From positions 1 to 25,379 of the forward strand of contig NZ_LGDD01000005.1 in the NCBI RefSeq assembly GCF_001279695.1: a stretch of 25,379 nucleotides of DNA, given 5' to 3'. Below the pieces are notes generated by a model. That model did not search any database. It saw only the letters and a program-made list of their open reading frames with translations, and was not told the DNA's origin. A program made the translations under genes and the position numbers. This document shows, one piece after another, positions 1-7,608 of the stretch (the stretch's first letter is position 1; each line of letters opens with the position of its first letter). This DNA is from Streptomyces sp. WM6378 (GTDB lineage: Bacteria; Actinomycetota; Actinomycetes; Streptomycetales; Streptomycetaceae).

Positions 1-1
1 G

Positions 2-187
2 GGGGGGGGTTTGTGGGGGAAGGGGGCCCGGCGGCCAAAGGTCCCCGAAAACCCCGTTTCCCGCCCCAGTGTCCCCCGCACCTGCAACCCCCCCGCCCCG
101 ACCACGGGCCCCGCCACCCCCGCCCCCGGCGGGCACCCCACGGTCACGGTGACCGTCACCGTCACGGAGTCCTTCCGCGGCAAGTAG
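2..187 (+). CDS. 3' end of an unidentified gene (partial)
   Basis: A reading frame is open from the window edge to a TAG at 185-187. From about position 40 almost every third codon position is G or C, which is a strong coding signal in this kind of genome. The visible C-terminus is rich in Pro, Gly and Thr and ends in an alternating Thr-Val run (TVTVTVTVT) followed by ESFRGK, suggesting a low-complexity linker and a last beta strand. The first 40 bases are G-rich and less convincing as coding. The start lies outside the window. I do not recognise the family. The next gene begins about 100 bases downstream on the same strand. Confidence 0.5.
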   Translation, partial: GGGLWGKGARRPKVPENPVSRPSVPRTCNPPAPTTGPATPAPGGHPTVTVTVTVTESFRGK

Positions 188-222
188 CGCGCAGCGCACG
201 AGCCGAGCCGCCCCCACCATGA

Positions 223-260
223 GCCGGAACGCCGGAACGCGTTGAGTAGCATGCGGTTAC
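223..260 (+). promoter_or_regulatory. Possible ECF-sigma-type promoter with tandem GCCGGAAC repeat
   Basis: GCCGGAAC occurs twice in direct tandem (223-230 and 231-238). The second GGAAC is followed after 17 bases by GTTAC. GGAAC-N16/18-GTT resembles -35/-10 elements used by stress-type ECF sigma factors (SigE/SigR class) in Streptomyces. Transcription would begin about 25 bases before the HIT gene. This is pattern matching only. Confidence 0.25.
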
Positions 261-290
261 CTGATCAACGCGACCAAGGAGGACCGGACC

Positions 291-650
291 GTGGCCGGAG
301 AGCCGCAGGCCGACTGCCTGTTCTGCAAAATCGTCTCGGGCGATGTCCCGGCGACCGTCGTGCGGGAGACCGAGACGGCCGTGGCCTTCCGCGACATCAA
401 CCCCCAGGCGCCCACTCACATCCTGGTCATCCCCAAGGTCCACCACCCCGACGCCGCAGCCCTCGCCGCCGCCGAACCGGCGATCCTCGCGGACGTGGTG
501 CGCGAGGCCGGGGAGGTCGCCCGCGAGGAGAAGGTCGACGGCACCGGCTACCGGATCGTCTTCAACACCGGCAGCGGCGCCGGCCAGACCGTCTTCCACG
601 CGCACGCACACGTCCTGGGCGGCCGCGGCCTTCAGTGGCCGCCCGGATAA
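291..650 (+). CDS. HIT-family nucleotide-binding hydrolase
   Basis: A 119-residue histidine triad protein of the Hint/HinT branch, which hydrolyses nucleoside phosphoramidates and acyl-adenylates in the cytoplasm. The N-terminal CLFCKI segment (residues 9-14), the PTHILVIPK strand (41-49) and the triad HAHAHV (103-108) followed by LGGR are all present, and the length is normal. The GTG start at 291 is set by a strong ribosome binding site, AAGGAGG at 276-282, eight bases upstream. It leads a plus-strand run with the ribonuclease Z and deaminase genes; the gap to the next start is about 60 bases. Confidence 0.93.
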   Translation: MAGEPQADCLFCKIVSGDVPATVVRETETAVAFRDINPQAPTHILVIPKVHHPDAAALAAAEPAILADVVREAGEVAREEKVDGTGYRIVFNTGSGAGQTVFHAHAHVLGGRGLQWPPG

Positions 651-711
651 AAGCCTGTTCGGACACCTGCTCCAACCACCCCGCACAGCCCGCACAGCAA
701 GGCAACCCACC

Positions 712-1623
712 GTGTCCGTACGTGAATTGGTGGTGCTCGGCACCGCCAGCCAGGTCCCCACCCGGCACCGCAACCACAACGGCTATCTGCTGCGCTGGGA
801 CGGCGAGGGCGTCCTCTTCGACCCCGGCGAGGGCACCCAGCGGCAGATGCTGCGGGCCGGGGTCGCCGCCCACGACATCAACCGGATCTGCGTCACGCAC
901 TTCCACGGTGACCACTCGCTGGGCCTGGCCGGGGTGATCCAGCGGATCAACCTCGACCGGGTCCCGCACCCGGTCACCGCGCACTACCCGCTCAGCGGCG
1001 AGCACTTCTTCGAGCGGCTGCGGTACGCCACGGCCTACCGCGAATCCGTACCGCTGGCCCAGGAGCCGGTCGCGGGCGAGGGCGCGGTGCTGGCCACGAC
1101 GGCCTCGTACACCCTTGAGGCACGCAGGCTGTCGCACCCCGTCGAGTCGTACGGCTACCGGATCGTCGAGCCGGACGGGCGGCGGATACTGCCCGAGCTG
1201 CTCGCCGAGCGCGGCATCAAGGGCCCCGACGTGGGGCGCCTGCAACGCGAGGGCGAGCTGAACGGCGTCACCCTCGACGACGTCAGCGAGGTCCGGCGGG
1301 GGCAGCGGTTCGCGTTCGTCATGGACACCCGCCTGTGCGAGGGCGTGAGCGTCCTCGCGGACGGCTGCGACATGCTGGTCATCGAGTCGACGTTCCTGGA
1401 CGGTGACTTCCAACTGGCCGTGGACCACGGCCACTTGACGGCAGGTCAGGCCGCTTCGGTGGCCCGTGACGCGGGCGTGCGCCACCTCGTGCTCACGCAC
1501 TTCTCGCAGCGGTACTCCGACCCCGGGGAATTCGAGCGGCAGGCACGGGCCGCCGGGTACGAGGGCGAACTGACCGTGGCCGCGGACCTCGTCAGGGTCC
1601 CGGTCCCCAAACGCACGCCCTGA
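712..1623 (+). CDS. rnz: Ribonuclease Z (tRNA 3'-processing metallo-beta-lactamase-fold nuclease)
   Basis: Short-form RNase Z of 303 residues, the endonuclease that removes 3' trailers from tRNA precursors lacking encoded CCA. Zinc ligands are visible: the [10 protein letters not shown] motif (residues 62-71; H63, H65, D67, H68), H142 in [12 protein letters not shown]205 in VMDT and H263 in LTHFSQRY. The stretch before the last motif ([16 protein letters not shown]) is characteristic of RNase Z rather than other metallo-beta-lactamase-fold proteins. The frame is open far upstream, but GTG at 712 gives the family's usual N-terminus ([13 protein letters not shown]). Its ribosome binding site (AAGG at 699-702) is weak, so coupling to the HIT gene is possible. 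Confidence 0.9.
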   Translation: MSVRELVVLGTASQVPTRHRNHNGYLLRWDGEGVLFDPGEGTQRQMLRAGVAAHDINRICVTHFHGDHSLGLAGVIQRINLDRVPHPVTAHYPLSGEHFFERLRYATAYRESVPLAQEPVAGEGAVLATTASYTLEARRLSHPVESYGYRIVEPDGRRILPELLAERGIKGPDVGRLQREGELNGVTLDDVSEVRRGQRFAFVMDTRLCEGVSVLADGCDMLVIESTFLDGDFQLAVDHGHLTAGQAASVARDAGVRHLVLTHFSQRYSDPGEFERQARAAGYEGELTVAADLVRVPVPKRTP

Positions 1624-1714
1624 GGCGCCACCGTCGCAAGCCCCCCTTCTGAAGCGTCACCGTGTGAAGCACCCCGCTGAAGCCCCCTGAAGCACGACCC
1701 CCTGGAAAGCCCCC

Positions 1715-2719
1715 ATGCCCCTCCCCATCCCCAAGGCCGAACTCCACCTCCACATCGAAGGCACCCTCGAACCCGAGCTGGCCTTCGAACTCGCCGCGCG
1801 CAACGGCATCGAGCTGCCGTACGCCGACACCGAGGAACTGCGCAAGGCGTACCTCTTCGACGACCTGCAGTCCTTCCTGAACCTGTACTACTCGCTGATG
1901 ACGGTGCTGCGGACGGAGGAGGACTTCGCCTCGCTGGCCGACGCGTACCTGGCCCGGGCCGCCACCCAGGGCGTGCGCCACGCCGAGATCTTCTTCGACC
2001 CGCAGGCGCACATCTCGCGGGGCGTGCCCATCGGCACGGTGGTGGAGGGCCTGTGGCGCGCCCTGTCGGTAAGCGAGGAGCGGCACGGCATCTCCACTCG
2101 CCTCATCCTCTGCTTCCTGCGGGACGAGCCGGCCGAGTCGGCGCTGCTCACGCTGGAGGCGGCGCGGCCGTACCTGGACCGGATCACTGGCGTCGGGCTG
2201 GACTCGGCGGAGGTCGGCCACCCGCCGGCCAAGTTCCGCGAGGTGTACGAACTGGCCGCCTCGCTCGGGCTGCGCCGGGTCGCGCACGCGGGGGAGGAGG
2301 GGCCGCCCGAGTACATCACCGAGGCGCTCGACGTGCTGGGCGTGGAGCGCATCGACCACGGCCTGCGCGCGCTGGAATCCCCGGAACTGGTGGCCCGCCT
2401 GGCCCGCGACCGCATCCCCCTCACCCTGTGCCCCCTCTCGAACGTACGCCTGCGCGCGATCGACACCCTGGAGCAGCACCCGCTGCCCGCGATGATGGAC
2501 GCGGGGCTGCTGTGCACGGTCAACTCCGATGACCCGGCGTACTTCGGGGGGTACGTGGACGACACGTTCCACGCGGTACGGGAGGCGCTCGGGGTGTCCC
2601 GCGAGCGCCTGAGGGAGCTGGCGCGGAACTCGTTCGAGGCGGCGTTCCTGGAGGGGGAGGAGGGGCGGAGGGAGCGGTACCTGGCGGAGGTGGAGGCGTA
2701 CGACTTCGACGCGGAGTAG
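1715..2719 (+). CDS. Adenosine/adenine deaminase family protein, probably adenine deaminase type
   Basis: A 334-residue amidohydrolase of the adenosine deaminase family, which deaminates adenosine or adenine in purine salvage. Metal ligands and catalytic residues are in place: H11 and H13 in KAELHLHIEG, H191 and E194 in VAHAGEE, H215 in RIDHGLRA, D272 and D273 in SDDPAYFGGY. The SDDPAYFGGY signature and the HLHIEGTLEPE N-terminus are those I associate with the adenine-deaminase subgroup (EC 3.5.4.2) rather than classical adenosine deaminase, so the substrate call is an inference. ATG 1715 follows GGAAAG at 1704-1709. It is the last gene of the run; TGAAGC occurs four times at irregular spacing in the leader between 1650 and 1693. 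Confidence 0.9.
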   Translation: MPLPIPKAELHLHIEGTLEPELAFELAARNGIELPYADTEELRKAYLFDDLQSFLNLYYSLMTVLRTEEDFASLADAYLARAATQGVRHAEIFFDPQAHISRGVPIGTVVEGLWRALSVSEERHGISTRLILCFLRDEPAESALLTLEAARPYLDRITGVGLDSAEVGHPPAKFREVYELAASLGLRRVAHAGEEGPPEYITEALDVLGVERIDHGLRALESPELVARLARDRIPLTLCPLSNVRLRAIDTLEQHPLPAMMDAGLLCTVNSDDPAYFGGYVDDTFHAVREALGVSRERLRELARNSFEAAFLEGEEGRRERYLAEVEAYDFDAE

Positions 2720-2722
2720 TTG

Positions 2723-2786
2723 GCTGGGGGGCCACCCTGCACGTGGCCCAGCGCCGCGTGGCTGAGCTCCTGGGGCTGCGCCCCAG
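2723..2786 (+). terminator. Two hairpins behind the deaminase gene
   Basis: Just after the stop codon, 2723-2735 pairs with 2743-2752 (GTGGCCCAGC) with a three-G bulge and a 7-base loop. A second hairpin follows: CTGGGGC at 2770-2776 with GCCCCAG at 2780-2786 and a TGC loop. Neither has a U tract, which is usual in Streptomyces. The second stem has the same sequence as the one at 3139-3155. Confidence 0.5.
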
Positions 2787-2940
2787 ACCCCGGCGGGTTC
2801 GCCCCCCCCCCCGCCCGTGCAAGGAGTCGAAAGGCCGAGCCCCGGGGCTCCGCCCTCGGACCCCGGGCGATGGCCCACCCGGCTGCCCATGCCGGGGGTC
2901 GTAAGGGTTGTGCCCTGGTGGATCCGCTCCAGCTTCTGCC

Positions 2941-3216
2941 CCTCAATCACCGGAGGGGGTGGATCCGTGGACGGATTTCGGCTGCCGACCGTGGGTGGTT
3001 GCTCGCGCAGTTCCCCGCGCCCCTAGCAGGGTCGTGCTGGCCGCGTCGGGCATCTTCAGCCCGTCATGGGGGTCCCCCCCTGGCCCTTGAGGCCTTGGGG
3101 GAGTTTGAGGACGAGCGCCCTTCAGGCGCGAACGGGGTCTGGGGCGGAGCCCCAGGAGTACCGACTGTCAGCCGAGCGAATTCCCCCGGAGGGTCTCGGG
3201 GAGGGGCGGGGTGGGG
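2941..3216. repeat. Composite intergenic repeat, copy A
   Basis: This gene-free stretch between two converging genes is built of modules that recur at 24909-25326. Block i at 2991-3024 matches 25074-25107 at 32 of 34 bases and contains CGCGCAGTTCCCCGCGCCCC. Block ii at 3105-3137 matches 25195-25227 at 29 of 33. Block iii is the stem CTGGGGC-GGA-GCCCCAG at 3139-3155. Block iv at 3183-3216 matches 25293-25326 at 33 of 34. An inverted relative of block ii lies at 2941-2963. Such modules are familiar in Streptomyces intergenic DNA; they may act as bidirectional terminators. Confidence 0.8.
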
Positions 3217-3222
3217 GAAAGC

Positions 3223-4530
3223 TCAGGACGCCAAGACCTTGCGGCGTCGCCTCGCCCGCGAGCTGATCGGGATCTCCGCGACCTCCTGCTCCGGCACCCC
3301 GATCTGCGGAAGCAGCGCGGACGAGGCCCCGGCCCGGCCCGCCGCCACGGCCGCCGCCGCACCACCCCGGCGCCGGATGGAGCCCGGCACCAGCGGCCGC
3401 CCGGCCGTGTGCAGCGCAACCGCCGTCAGCGGCACGGCGATCAGGAGCAGCAGGGTGCACAGCACCAACCCCATCCCCCGGTACCCCGCGTACTCCGACA
3501 GCAGGCTGCCCGTGAGCGGCCCGCAGGCGACCCCGAGGGAGGAGGCCGAGCCCGCGAGCACCGCCCAGCGGCCGCGCGGGTCGAGCGAGGCGGACAGGCC
3601 GATGAGGTAGGAGAGGACCACCGGGTAGAAGACGTTCCAGAGGATCTCGCCGGACGCGAAGGACACGAGGTCCCGCGCCGAGGAACTCGCCACGATGCAG
3701 CACGCGATGATCGCCGTGCCCGCCCCGATCGGCACCGCCCGCCCGAGCCGCGCGCCGAGCGCACCCGCGCCAAGGACGCCGAGCAGCCCCGCGCCGAGCC
3801 CGGCCGCGAAGACCATGCCGACGGTGACCTCGGTCAGCCCGGCCTGGGTGAGGCCGATCCGCCCGCTCACCCCCCACAGCGCGTTCTGCGCGAGGGACCA
3901 GCAGAGCATGGTGGCGGCCAGGACCGTACCGGAGCGGCGGTGGGGGAGCCGTACGCCCGTGGTCTCGACGGTTTCCACCGGGCGGCCCGAGTCGTACGCG
4001 TCCGGAAGCCGCCGCGTGGCGGGCCACACCAGCGCCGCCACCACCGCGATCGCGGCGAGCGGAGTGGCGTGCCCGCCGCCGAGGTGAGGGATCGTCAGAT
4101 AGAGCGCGCCCGCCGTCGCGGACACCGAGAGCAGGCCCAGCGTGGAGGCCCGGTGGGGGTCGCGCTGGGCGGCGATACCGGCCGCGGCCACCGCCGTGGC
4201 CGTACCGGAGCCGAGGCCGCCGACCACCGCGCCCGCCACGACGAGCGGGACCAGGGTGGTCAGGGCGGCGCCGCCGTACCCCGTGATCGCGAGGAGCAGA
4301 CCGAGTCTGGCGAGGCGGCGCGGGCCGTGCCGCTCCACTCGGGAGGCGAGGGTGAAACCGGCCGTCGCCGAGCTCAACAGCAGGGTGGAGCCGACCAGTC
4401 CGGCTTGCGTGGGCGAGAGCCCGAGCCCTGCCGAGAGGCGGCCGACGACGGTGGGAAGGAGGTACGCGGCGAGGTAGCCGGCGGTGAAGACGGCGACCAG
4501 GGGCCAGGCGGCACGGGAGCGTGCGGACAT
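3223..4530 (-). CDS. MFS transporter (12 TM type)
   Basis: A 435-residue integral membrane protein of the major facilitator superfamily. Alternating hydrophobic segments cover most of the sequence, starting with AAWPLVAVFTAGYLAAYLLP, and the loop ERHGPRRLARLG after the second segment fits MFS motif A. The C-terminal tail is basic (SSRARRRRKVLAS). The frame opens at 4614, but ATG 4530 places the first helix directly after a short MSARSR leader, so I chose it; its ribosome binding site (GGAA) is weak. It is divergent from the glucarate dehydratase gene and shares its control region, so uptake of a sugar acid is a reasonable guess, but the substrate cannot be read from sequence. Confidence 0.82.
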   Translation of the reverse strand: MSARSRAAWPLVAVFTAGYLAAYLLPTVVGRLSAGLGLSPTQAGLVGSTLLLSSATAGFTLASRVERHGPRRLARLGLLLAITGYGGAALTTLVPLVVAGAVVGGLGSGTATAVAAAGIAAQRDPHRASTLGLLSVSATAGALYLTIPHLGGGHATPLAAIAVVAALVWPATRRLPDAYDSGRPVETVETTGVRLPHRRSGTVLAATMLCWSLAQNALWGVSGRIGLTQAGLTEVTVGMVFAAGLGAGLLGVLGAGALGARLGRAVPIGAGTAIIACCIVASSSARDLVSFASGEILWNVFYPVVLSYLIGLSASLDPRGRWAVLAGSASSLGVACGPLTGSLLSEYAGYRGMGLVLCTLLLLIAVPLTAVALHTAGRPLVPGSIRRRGGAAAAVAAGRAGASSALLPQIGVPEQEVAEIPISSRARRRRKVLAS

Positions 4531-4655
4531 GGGCGTTCCAAGGAACAGTGCCCGTGGGGCAGGGAGGTCAAAGAGGGGGGAGGCGTCCGGTGTTGTACGG
4601 GATCGCGGGCCCAATTTGTATCAAGCGTCCCGAGTGCACGAAAAGCCGAGAGTCG

Positions 4656-4669
4656 GTGATCTGGGTCAC
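4656..4669. promoter_or_regulatory. Crp-like operator palindrome
   Basis: GTGATCTGGGTCAC is a GTGA-N6-TCAC inverted repeat. It fits the general Crp/FNR half-site pattern and the GTG-N6-GNCAC form reported for Streptomyces Crp. It lies in the divergent region between the MFS and glucarate dehydratase genes, about 100 bases upstream of the plus-strand -35 element and about 125 bases from the MFS start. Confidence 0.55.
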
Positions 4670-4703
4670 ATATTGTTTGGTCTGGGGGGGGTCGGGTAAA
4701 CGA

Positions 4704-4718
4704 GCGAATTTCATTCGC
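4704..4718. promoter_or_regulatory. Inverted repeat, possible operator
   Basis: GCGAAT-TTC-ATTCGC is a perfect 6-bp inverted repeat with a 3-base centre, set in a relatively AT-rich part of the divergent promoter region. No regulator gene is adjacent, so the binding protein is unknown. Confidence 0.4.
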
Positions 4719-4758
4719 GGGGAAGGGAGTTGGGGGTGGTCGCCGGAGGGTGGTTCCC

Positions 4759-4788
4759 TTGACGTCGGCTTGTTCACATACCTAGTCT
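4759..4788 (+). promoter_or_regulatory. Promoter of the glucarate dehydratase gene
   Basis: TTGACG (4759-4764), an 18-base spacer, then TAGTCT (4783-4788) is a good match to the vegetative (HrdB) consensus of Streptomyces. Transcription would begin near 4795, giving a leader of about 60 bases. Confidence 0.65.
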
Positions 4789-4794
4789 CGATTT

Positions 4795-4834
4795 TTGTTG
4801 ATGGACGAGGTTGGATTGCTTGTTGATGGACGAG
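4795..4834. repeat. Perfect 15-bp direct repeat at the predicted transcription start
   Basis: TTGTTGATGGACGAG occurs at 4795-4809 and again at 4820-4834, a 25-bp period. The first copy begins at the predicted start point and the second lies in the leader. The arrangement suggests a repressor operator, or less likely an RNA-level element. Confidence 0.6.
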
Positions 4835-4856
4835 ATCGCATAGGGGAGATGTCGCC

Positions 4857-6152
4857 GTGCGCGGACAGCAGATCGCCGAGGTGCGGCTCACGCCGGTCCT
4901 CATCTCCGACCCCCCGCTCCTCAACGTCCAGGGCGTGCACCAGCCCTACACGCCCCGCCTGGTCGTCGAGGTCGTCACGGCCGACGGCACCACCGGAATC
5001 GGCGAGACGTACGGCGACGGCAAGTACCTCGAACTGGCCCGCCCGTACGCCGGGGCCGTGCTCGGGCACGACGTCGCCGACCTCAATGGGCTGTTCACGT
5101 TGGTGAACAAGATCGGGGTGTCTGACTCCCGGGTCGACGACTCGGTCGACGTCGGCGGACTGCGCGGCGTCCAGACCGCCGACAAGCTGCGCCTGTCCGT
5201 CGTCTCCGCGTTCGAGGTGGCCTGCCTGGACGCGCTCGGCAAGGCCCGGGGCGTGCCCGTGCACACCCTGCTCGGCGGCAAGGTCCGCGACAGCGTGGAG
5301 TACAGCGCGTACCTCTTCTACCGCTGGGCCGAACATCCCGACGGCGCGGGTGAGGAGGACGGCTGGGGCGCGGCTCTCGACCCCGCCGGGATCGTCGAGC
5401 AGGCCCGCCGCTTCGTGCGCGAGCACGGCTTCGCCTCCTTCAAGCTCAAGGGCGGCGTCTTTCCGCCCGAGCAGGAGGTCGCCGCGGTCCGCGCCCTGGC
5501 CGACGCCTTCCCCGGCCACCCGCTCCGGCTCGACCCCAACGGCGGCTGGACGCCAGGGACCTCGCTGCGGGTCGCCGCCGAACTCGCGGACGTACTCGAA
5601 TATCTGGAGGACCCGGCGCCGGGCACCGCCGCGATGGCCGAGGTGTCGCGGGGCACGGGCGTGCCGCTCGCCACCAACATGTGCGTGACGACGTTCCCCG
5701 AGATCAGGCAGGCGTTCCTGACCGACGCCGTCCAGGTGGTCCTGTCCGACCACCACTACTGGGGCGGGCTGCGCAACACGCGTGAACTCGCCGCGATCTG
5801 CCGGGTGTTCGGGGTCGGCATGTCCATGCACTCCAACACCCACATGGGCATCAGCCTCGCCGCGATGACTCACGTCGCGGCGACCGTCCCCAACCTCGAC
5901 CACGCCTGCGACAGCCACTACCCGTGGCAGACGGAGGACGTGATCACCGTCCGGCACGAGTTCCGCGAGGGACGCCTGATGGTGTCCGACGCCCCGGGCC
6001 TCGGCGTCGAACTCGACCGCGCCGAACTCGCCCGCCTCCACCGGCGCTGGCTCGACGACGACGGCACCCTGCGCGACCGCGACGACGCGGCCGCGATGCG
6101 CCGGGCGCCGGAGCACGCGGACTGGACGGTTCCGGAGCTGCCGCGCTGGTAG
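4857..6152 (+). CDS. gudD: Glucarate dehydratase (enolase superfamily)
   Basis: A 431-residue enolase-superfamily protein that should dehydrate D-glucarate (perhaps also L-idarate) to 5-keto-4-deoxyglucarate. The barrel shows the K-x-K motif FKLKGG (K196, K198), metal ligands D226 with N228 (LDPNGG), E251 (YLEDP) and N274, then SDHHYWGGL (D298) and MSMHSNTHMGIS, where H325 would be the second catalytic base. This set is that of glucarate dehydratase within the family. The GTG start at 4857 follows AGGGGAG at 4842-4848. No aldolase or semialdehyde dehydrogenase for the downstream steps is in the window. Control is probably through the direct repeat and Crp-like site upstream. Confidence 0.88.
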   Translation: MRGQQIAEVRLTPVLISDPPLLNVQGVHQPYTPRLVVEVVTADGTTGIGETYGDGKYLELARPYAGAVLGHDVADLNGLFTLVNKIGVSDSRVDDSVDVGGLRGVQTADKLRLSVVSAFEVACLDALGKARGVPVHTLLGGKVRDSVEYSAYLFYRWAEHPDGAGEEDGWGAALDPAGIVEQARRFVREHGFASFKLKGGVFPPEQEVAAVRALADAFPGHPLRLDPNGGWTPGTSLRVAAELADVLEYLEDPAPGTAAMAEVSRGTGVPLATNMCVTTFPEIRQAFLTDAVQVVLSDHHYWGGLRNTRELAAICRVFGVGMSMHSNTHMGISLAAMTHVAATVPNLDHACDSHYPWQTEDVITVRHEFREGRLMVSDAPGLGVELDRAELARLHRRWLDDDGTLRDRDDAAAMRRAPEHADWTVPELPRW

Positions 6153-6215
6153 CGGCCCCCGGCCGGCGTACATCGGGCAGACTTGCCAGATCTGTACGCG
6201 AACGGAGAGCCCGCC

Positions 6216-7463
6216 GTGACGACACGACCCAGCAGAGAGCAGCCGCCCCACGAGCCCCAGTGGCCCGGCCCGGATTCCCCGCCCGGCCCTGCCGAGCCCG
6301 GCCACGCACCGGCGGACTGGCGTCGCCCCGGCGGCGCCGACTCCTTGACCGAGCGCCGTCACGCCTCGGGCGCCGAGCCACGCCGGCCCTCCCGGCTCGA
6401 CCCGCTCGACGGACTGCGGGACCCGCGCGACCCGCCCTGCGACGTCTTCCTCACCGGCACGGTCTTCCTCGACATCATCTTCACCGGGCTCGACTCCGCC
6501 CCCGTCCGCGGCACCGAGTCCTGGGCGCGCGGCATGGGTTCGAGCCCCGGCGGCGTCGCCAACATGGCCACCGCGCTCGCCCGCCTGGGCCTGCGCACCT
6601 CGCTGGCCGCGGCCTTCGGCGACGACCACTACGGCGAGTACTGCTGGGACGCGCTCGAACAGGGCGAGGGCATCGACCTGTCGCTGTCGCGCACCGTGCC
6701 GGGCTGGCACTCCCCGGTCACCGTCTCCATGGCGTACGAGGGCGAACGCACCATGGTCACCCACGGCCACGAGGCGCCCCACGAAGTGTCCGCGCCCACC
6801 TGCCCGCCGCGCGCCCGGGCCGCCGTCGCCTCCCTGGTGCCGGGGCGCGGCGAGGGCTGGATCGCGGACGCGGCACGCTCCGGCGCGCGCGTCTTCGCGG
6901 ACGTCGGCTGGGACGACACCGGCCGTTGGGACCTGGCCGGGCTCCCCGACCTCGAACACTGCGAGGCGTTCCTGCCCAACGCGGCCGAGGCGATGGCCTA
7001 CACCCGCACCGACTGCCCGCGCGCGGCGGCCCGCGCCCTGGCCGAGAAGGTGCCGCTGGCGGTGGTGACGCTGGGGCCGGAGGGCGCGTACGCGGTGGAC
7101 GGGGCGACGGGCGAGACGGCGGACGTGCCGGCCATCGAGGTGGAGGCGCTGGACCCGACAGGGGCGGGCGACGTCTTCGTGGCGGGCTTCGTCACCGGCA
7201 CCCTGGCCGGCTGGCCGCTCGCGGACCGGCTCGCCTTCGCGGGGCTCACGGCGGCGCTGTCGGTCCAGGAGTTCGGGGGGTCGCTGTCGGCGCCGGGGTG
7301 GGCGGAGATCGCGGGCTGGTGGCAGAAGGTCCGCACCCTGGCCCACCAGGACCCGTCGGCCCTGCGCCGCTACACCTTCCTGACCGACCTCCTCCCGGGC
7401 GCCGCCCGCACCTGGCCCCTGCGCAGAGCAGTCCCCACCCTGGGCTTCCGCCACCCGGCGTGA
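6216..7463 (+). CDS. PfkB-family carbohydrate kinase
   Basis: A 415-residue ribokinase-fold sugar kinase. Signature 1, PGGVANMATALARLG, is at residues 111-125 and signature 2, DPTGAGDVF, at 313-321 with catalytic D319. The first 70 or so residues are rich in Pro, Arg and Gly and probably disordered; the domain itself begins near CDVFLTGTVFLDII (75-88). A TTG in the same frame at 6183 is possible, but GTG 6216 has GGAG at 6204-6207 at good spacing. It lies 63 bases behind the glucarate dehydratase gene on the same strand, so a sugar-acid substrate such as a 2-keto-3-deoxy acid is conceivable, but nothing in the sequence fixes it. Confidence 0.85.
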   Translation: MTTRPSREQPPHEPQWPGPDSPPGPAEPGHAPADWRRPGGADSLTERRHASGAEPRRPSRLDPLDGLRDPRDPPCDVFLTGTVFLDIIFTGLDSAPVRGTESWARGMGSSPGGVANMATALARLGLRTSLAAAFGDDHYGEYCWDALEQGEGIDLSLSRTVPGWHSPVTVSMAYEGERTMVTHGHEAPHEVSAPTCPPRARAAVASLVPGRGEGWIADAARSGARVFADVGWDDTGRWDLAGLPDLEHCEAFLPNAAEAMAYTRTDCPRAAARALAEKVPLAVVTLGPEGAYAVDGATGETADVPAIEVEALDPTGAGDVFVAGFVTGTLAGWPLADRLAFAGLTAALSVQEFGGSLSAPGWAEIAGWWQKVRTLAHQDPSALRRYTFLTDLLPGAARTWPLRRAVPTLGFRHPA

Positions 7464-7608
7464 CCGGGTCGGCGGGGGCGCCCCGGCAGGAGCGGGGTGG
7501 AAAACCCCTCGGACGCCCGCGCAGCAAGTCGTACGCTTGGTATCCCAGAGGTTCCCGAGCAGCGAGAACCCTGCAACGGGAGGTATGTGCAGGCCACAGA
7601 GCCGGCCC

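Noticed and set aside
1650..1693. Four copies of TGAAGC at 15-, 13- and 10-base steps
   Set aside because: Spacing is irregular and the motif is short; I see no structure or regulatory logic that raises it above chance.
2802..2812. Run of 11 C (and a 9-G run at the window start) as sequencing artefact or phase-variable tract
   Set aside because: Both lie outside well-supported coding sequence, so neither a frameshift nor phase variation of a gene can be argued.
2720..3610. Possible plus-strand gene after the deaminase
   Set aside because: It consists of the intergenic repeat and antisense of the MFS gene, shows no codon-position bias in the intergenic part and has no start signal.
6168..6198. 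GTACA...TGTAC inverted repeat before the PfkB gene
   Set aside because: Arms of only five bases more than 20 bases apart inside a short intergenic gap are weak evidence for an operator.
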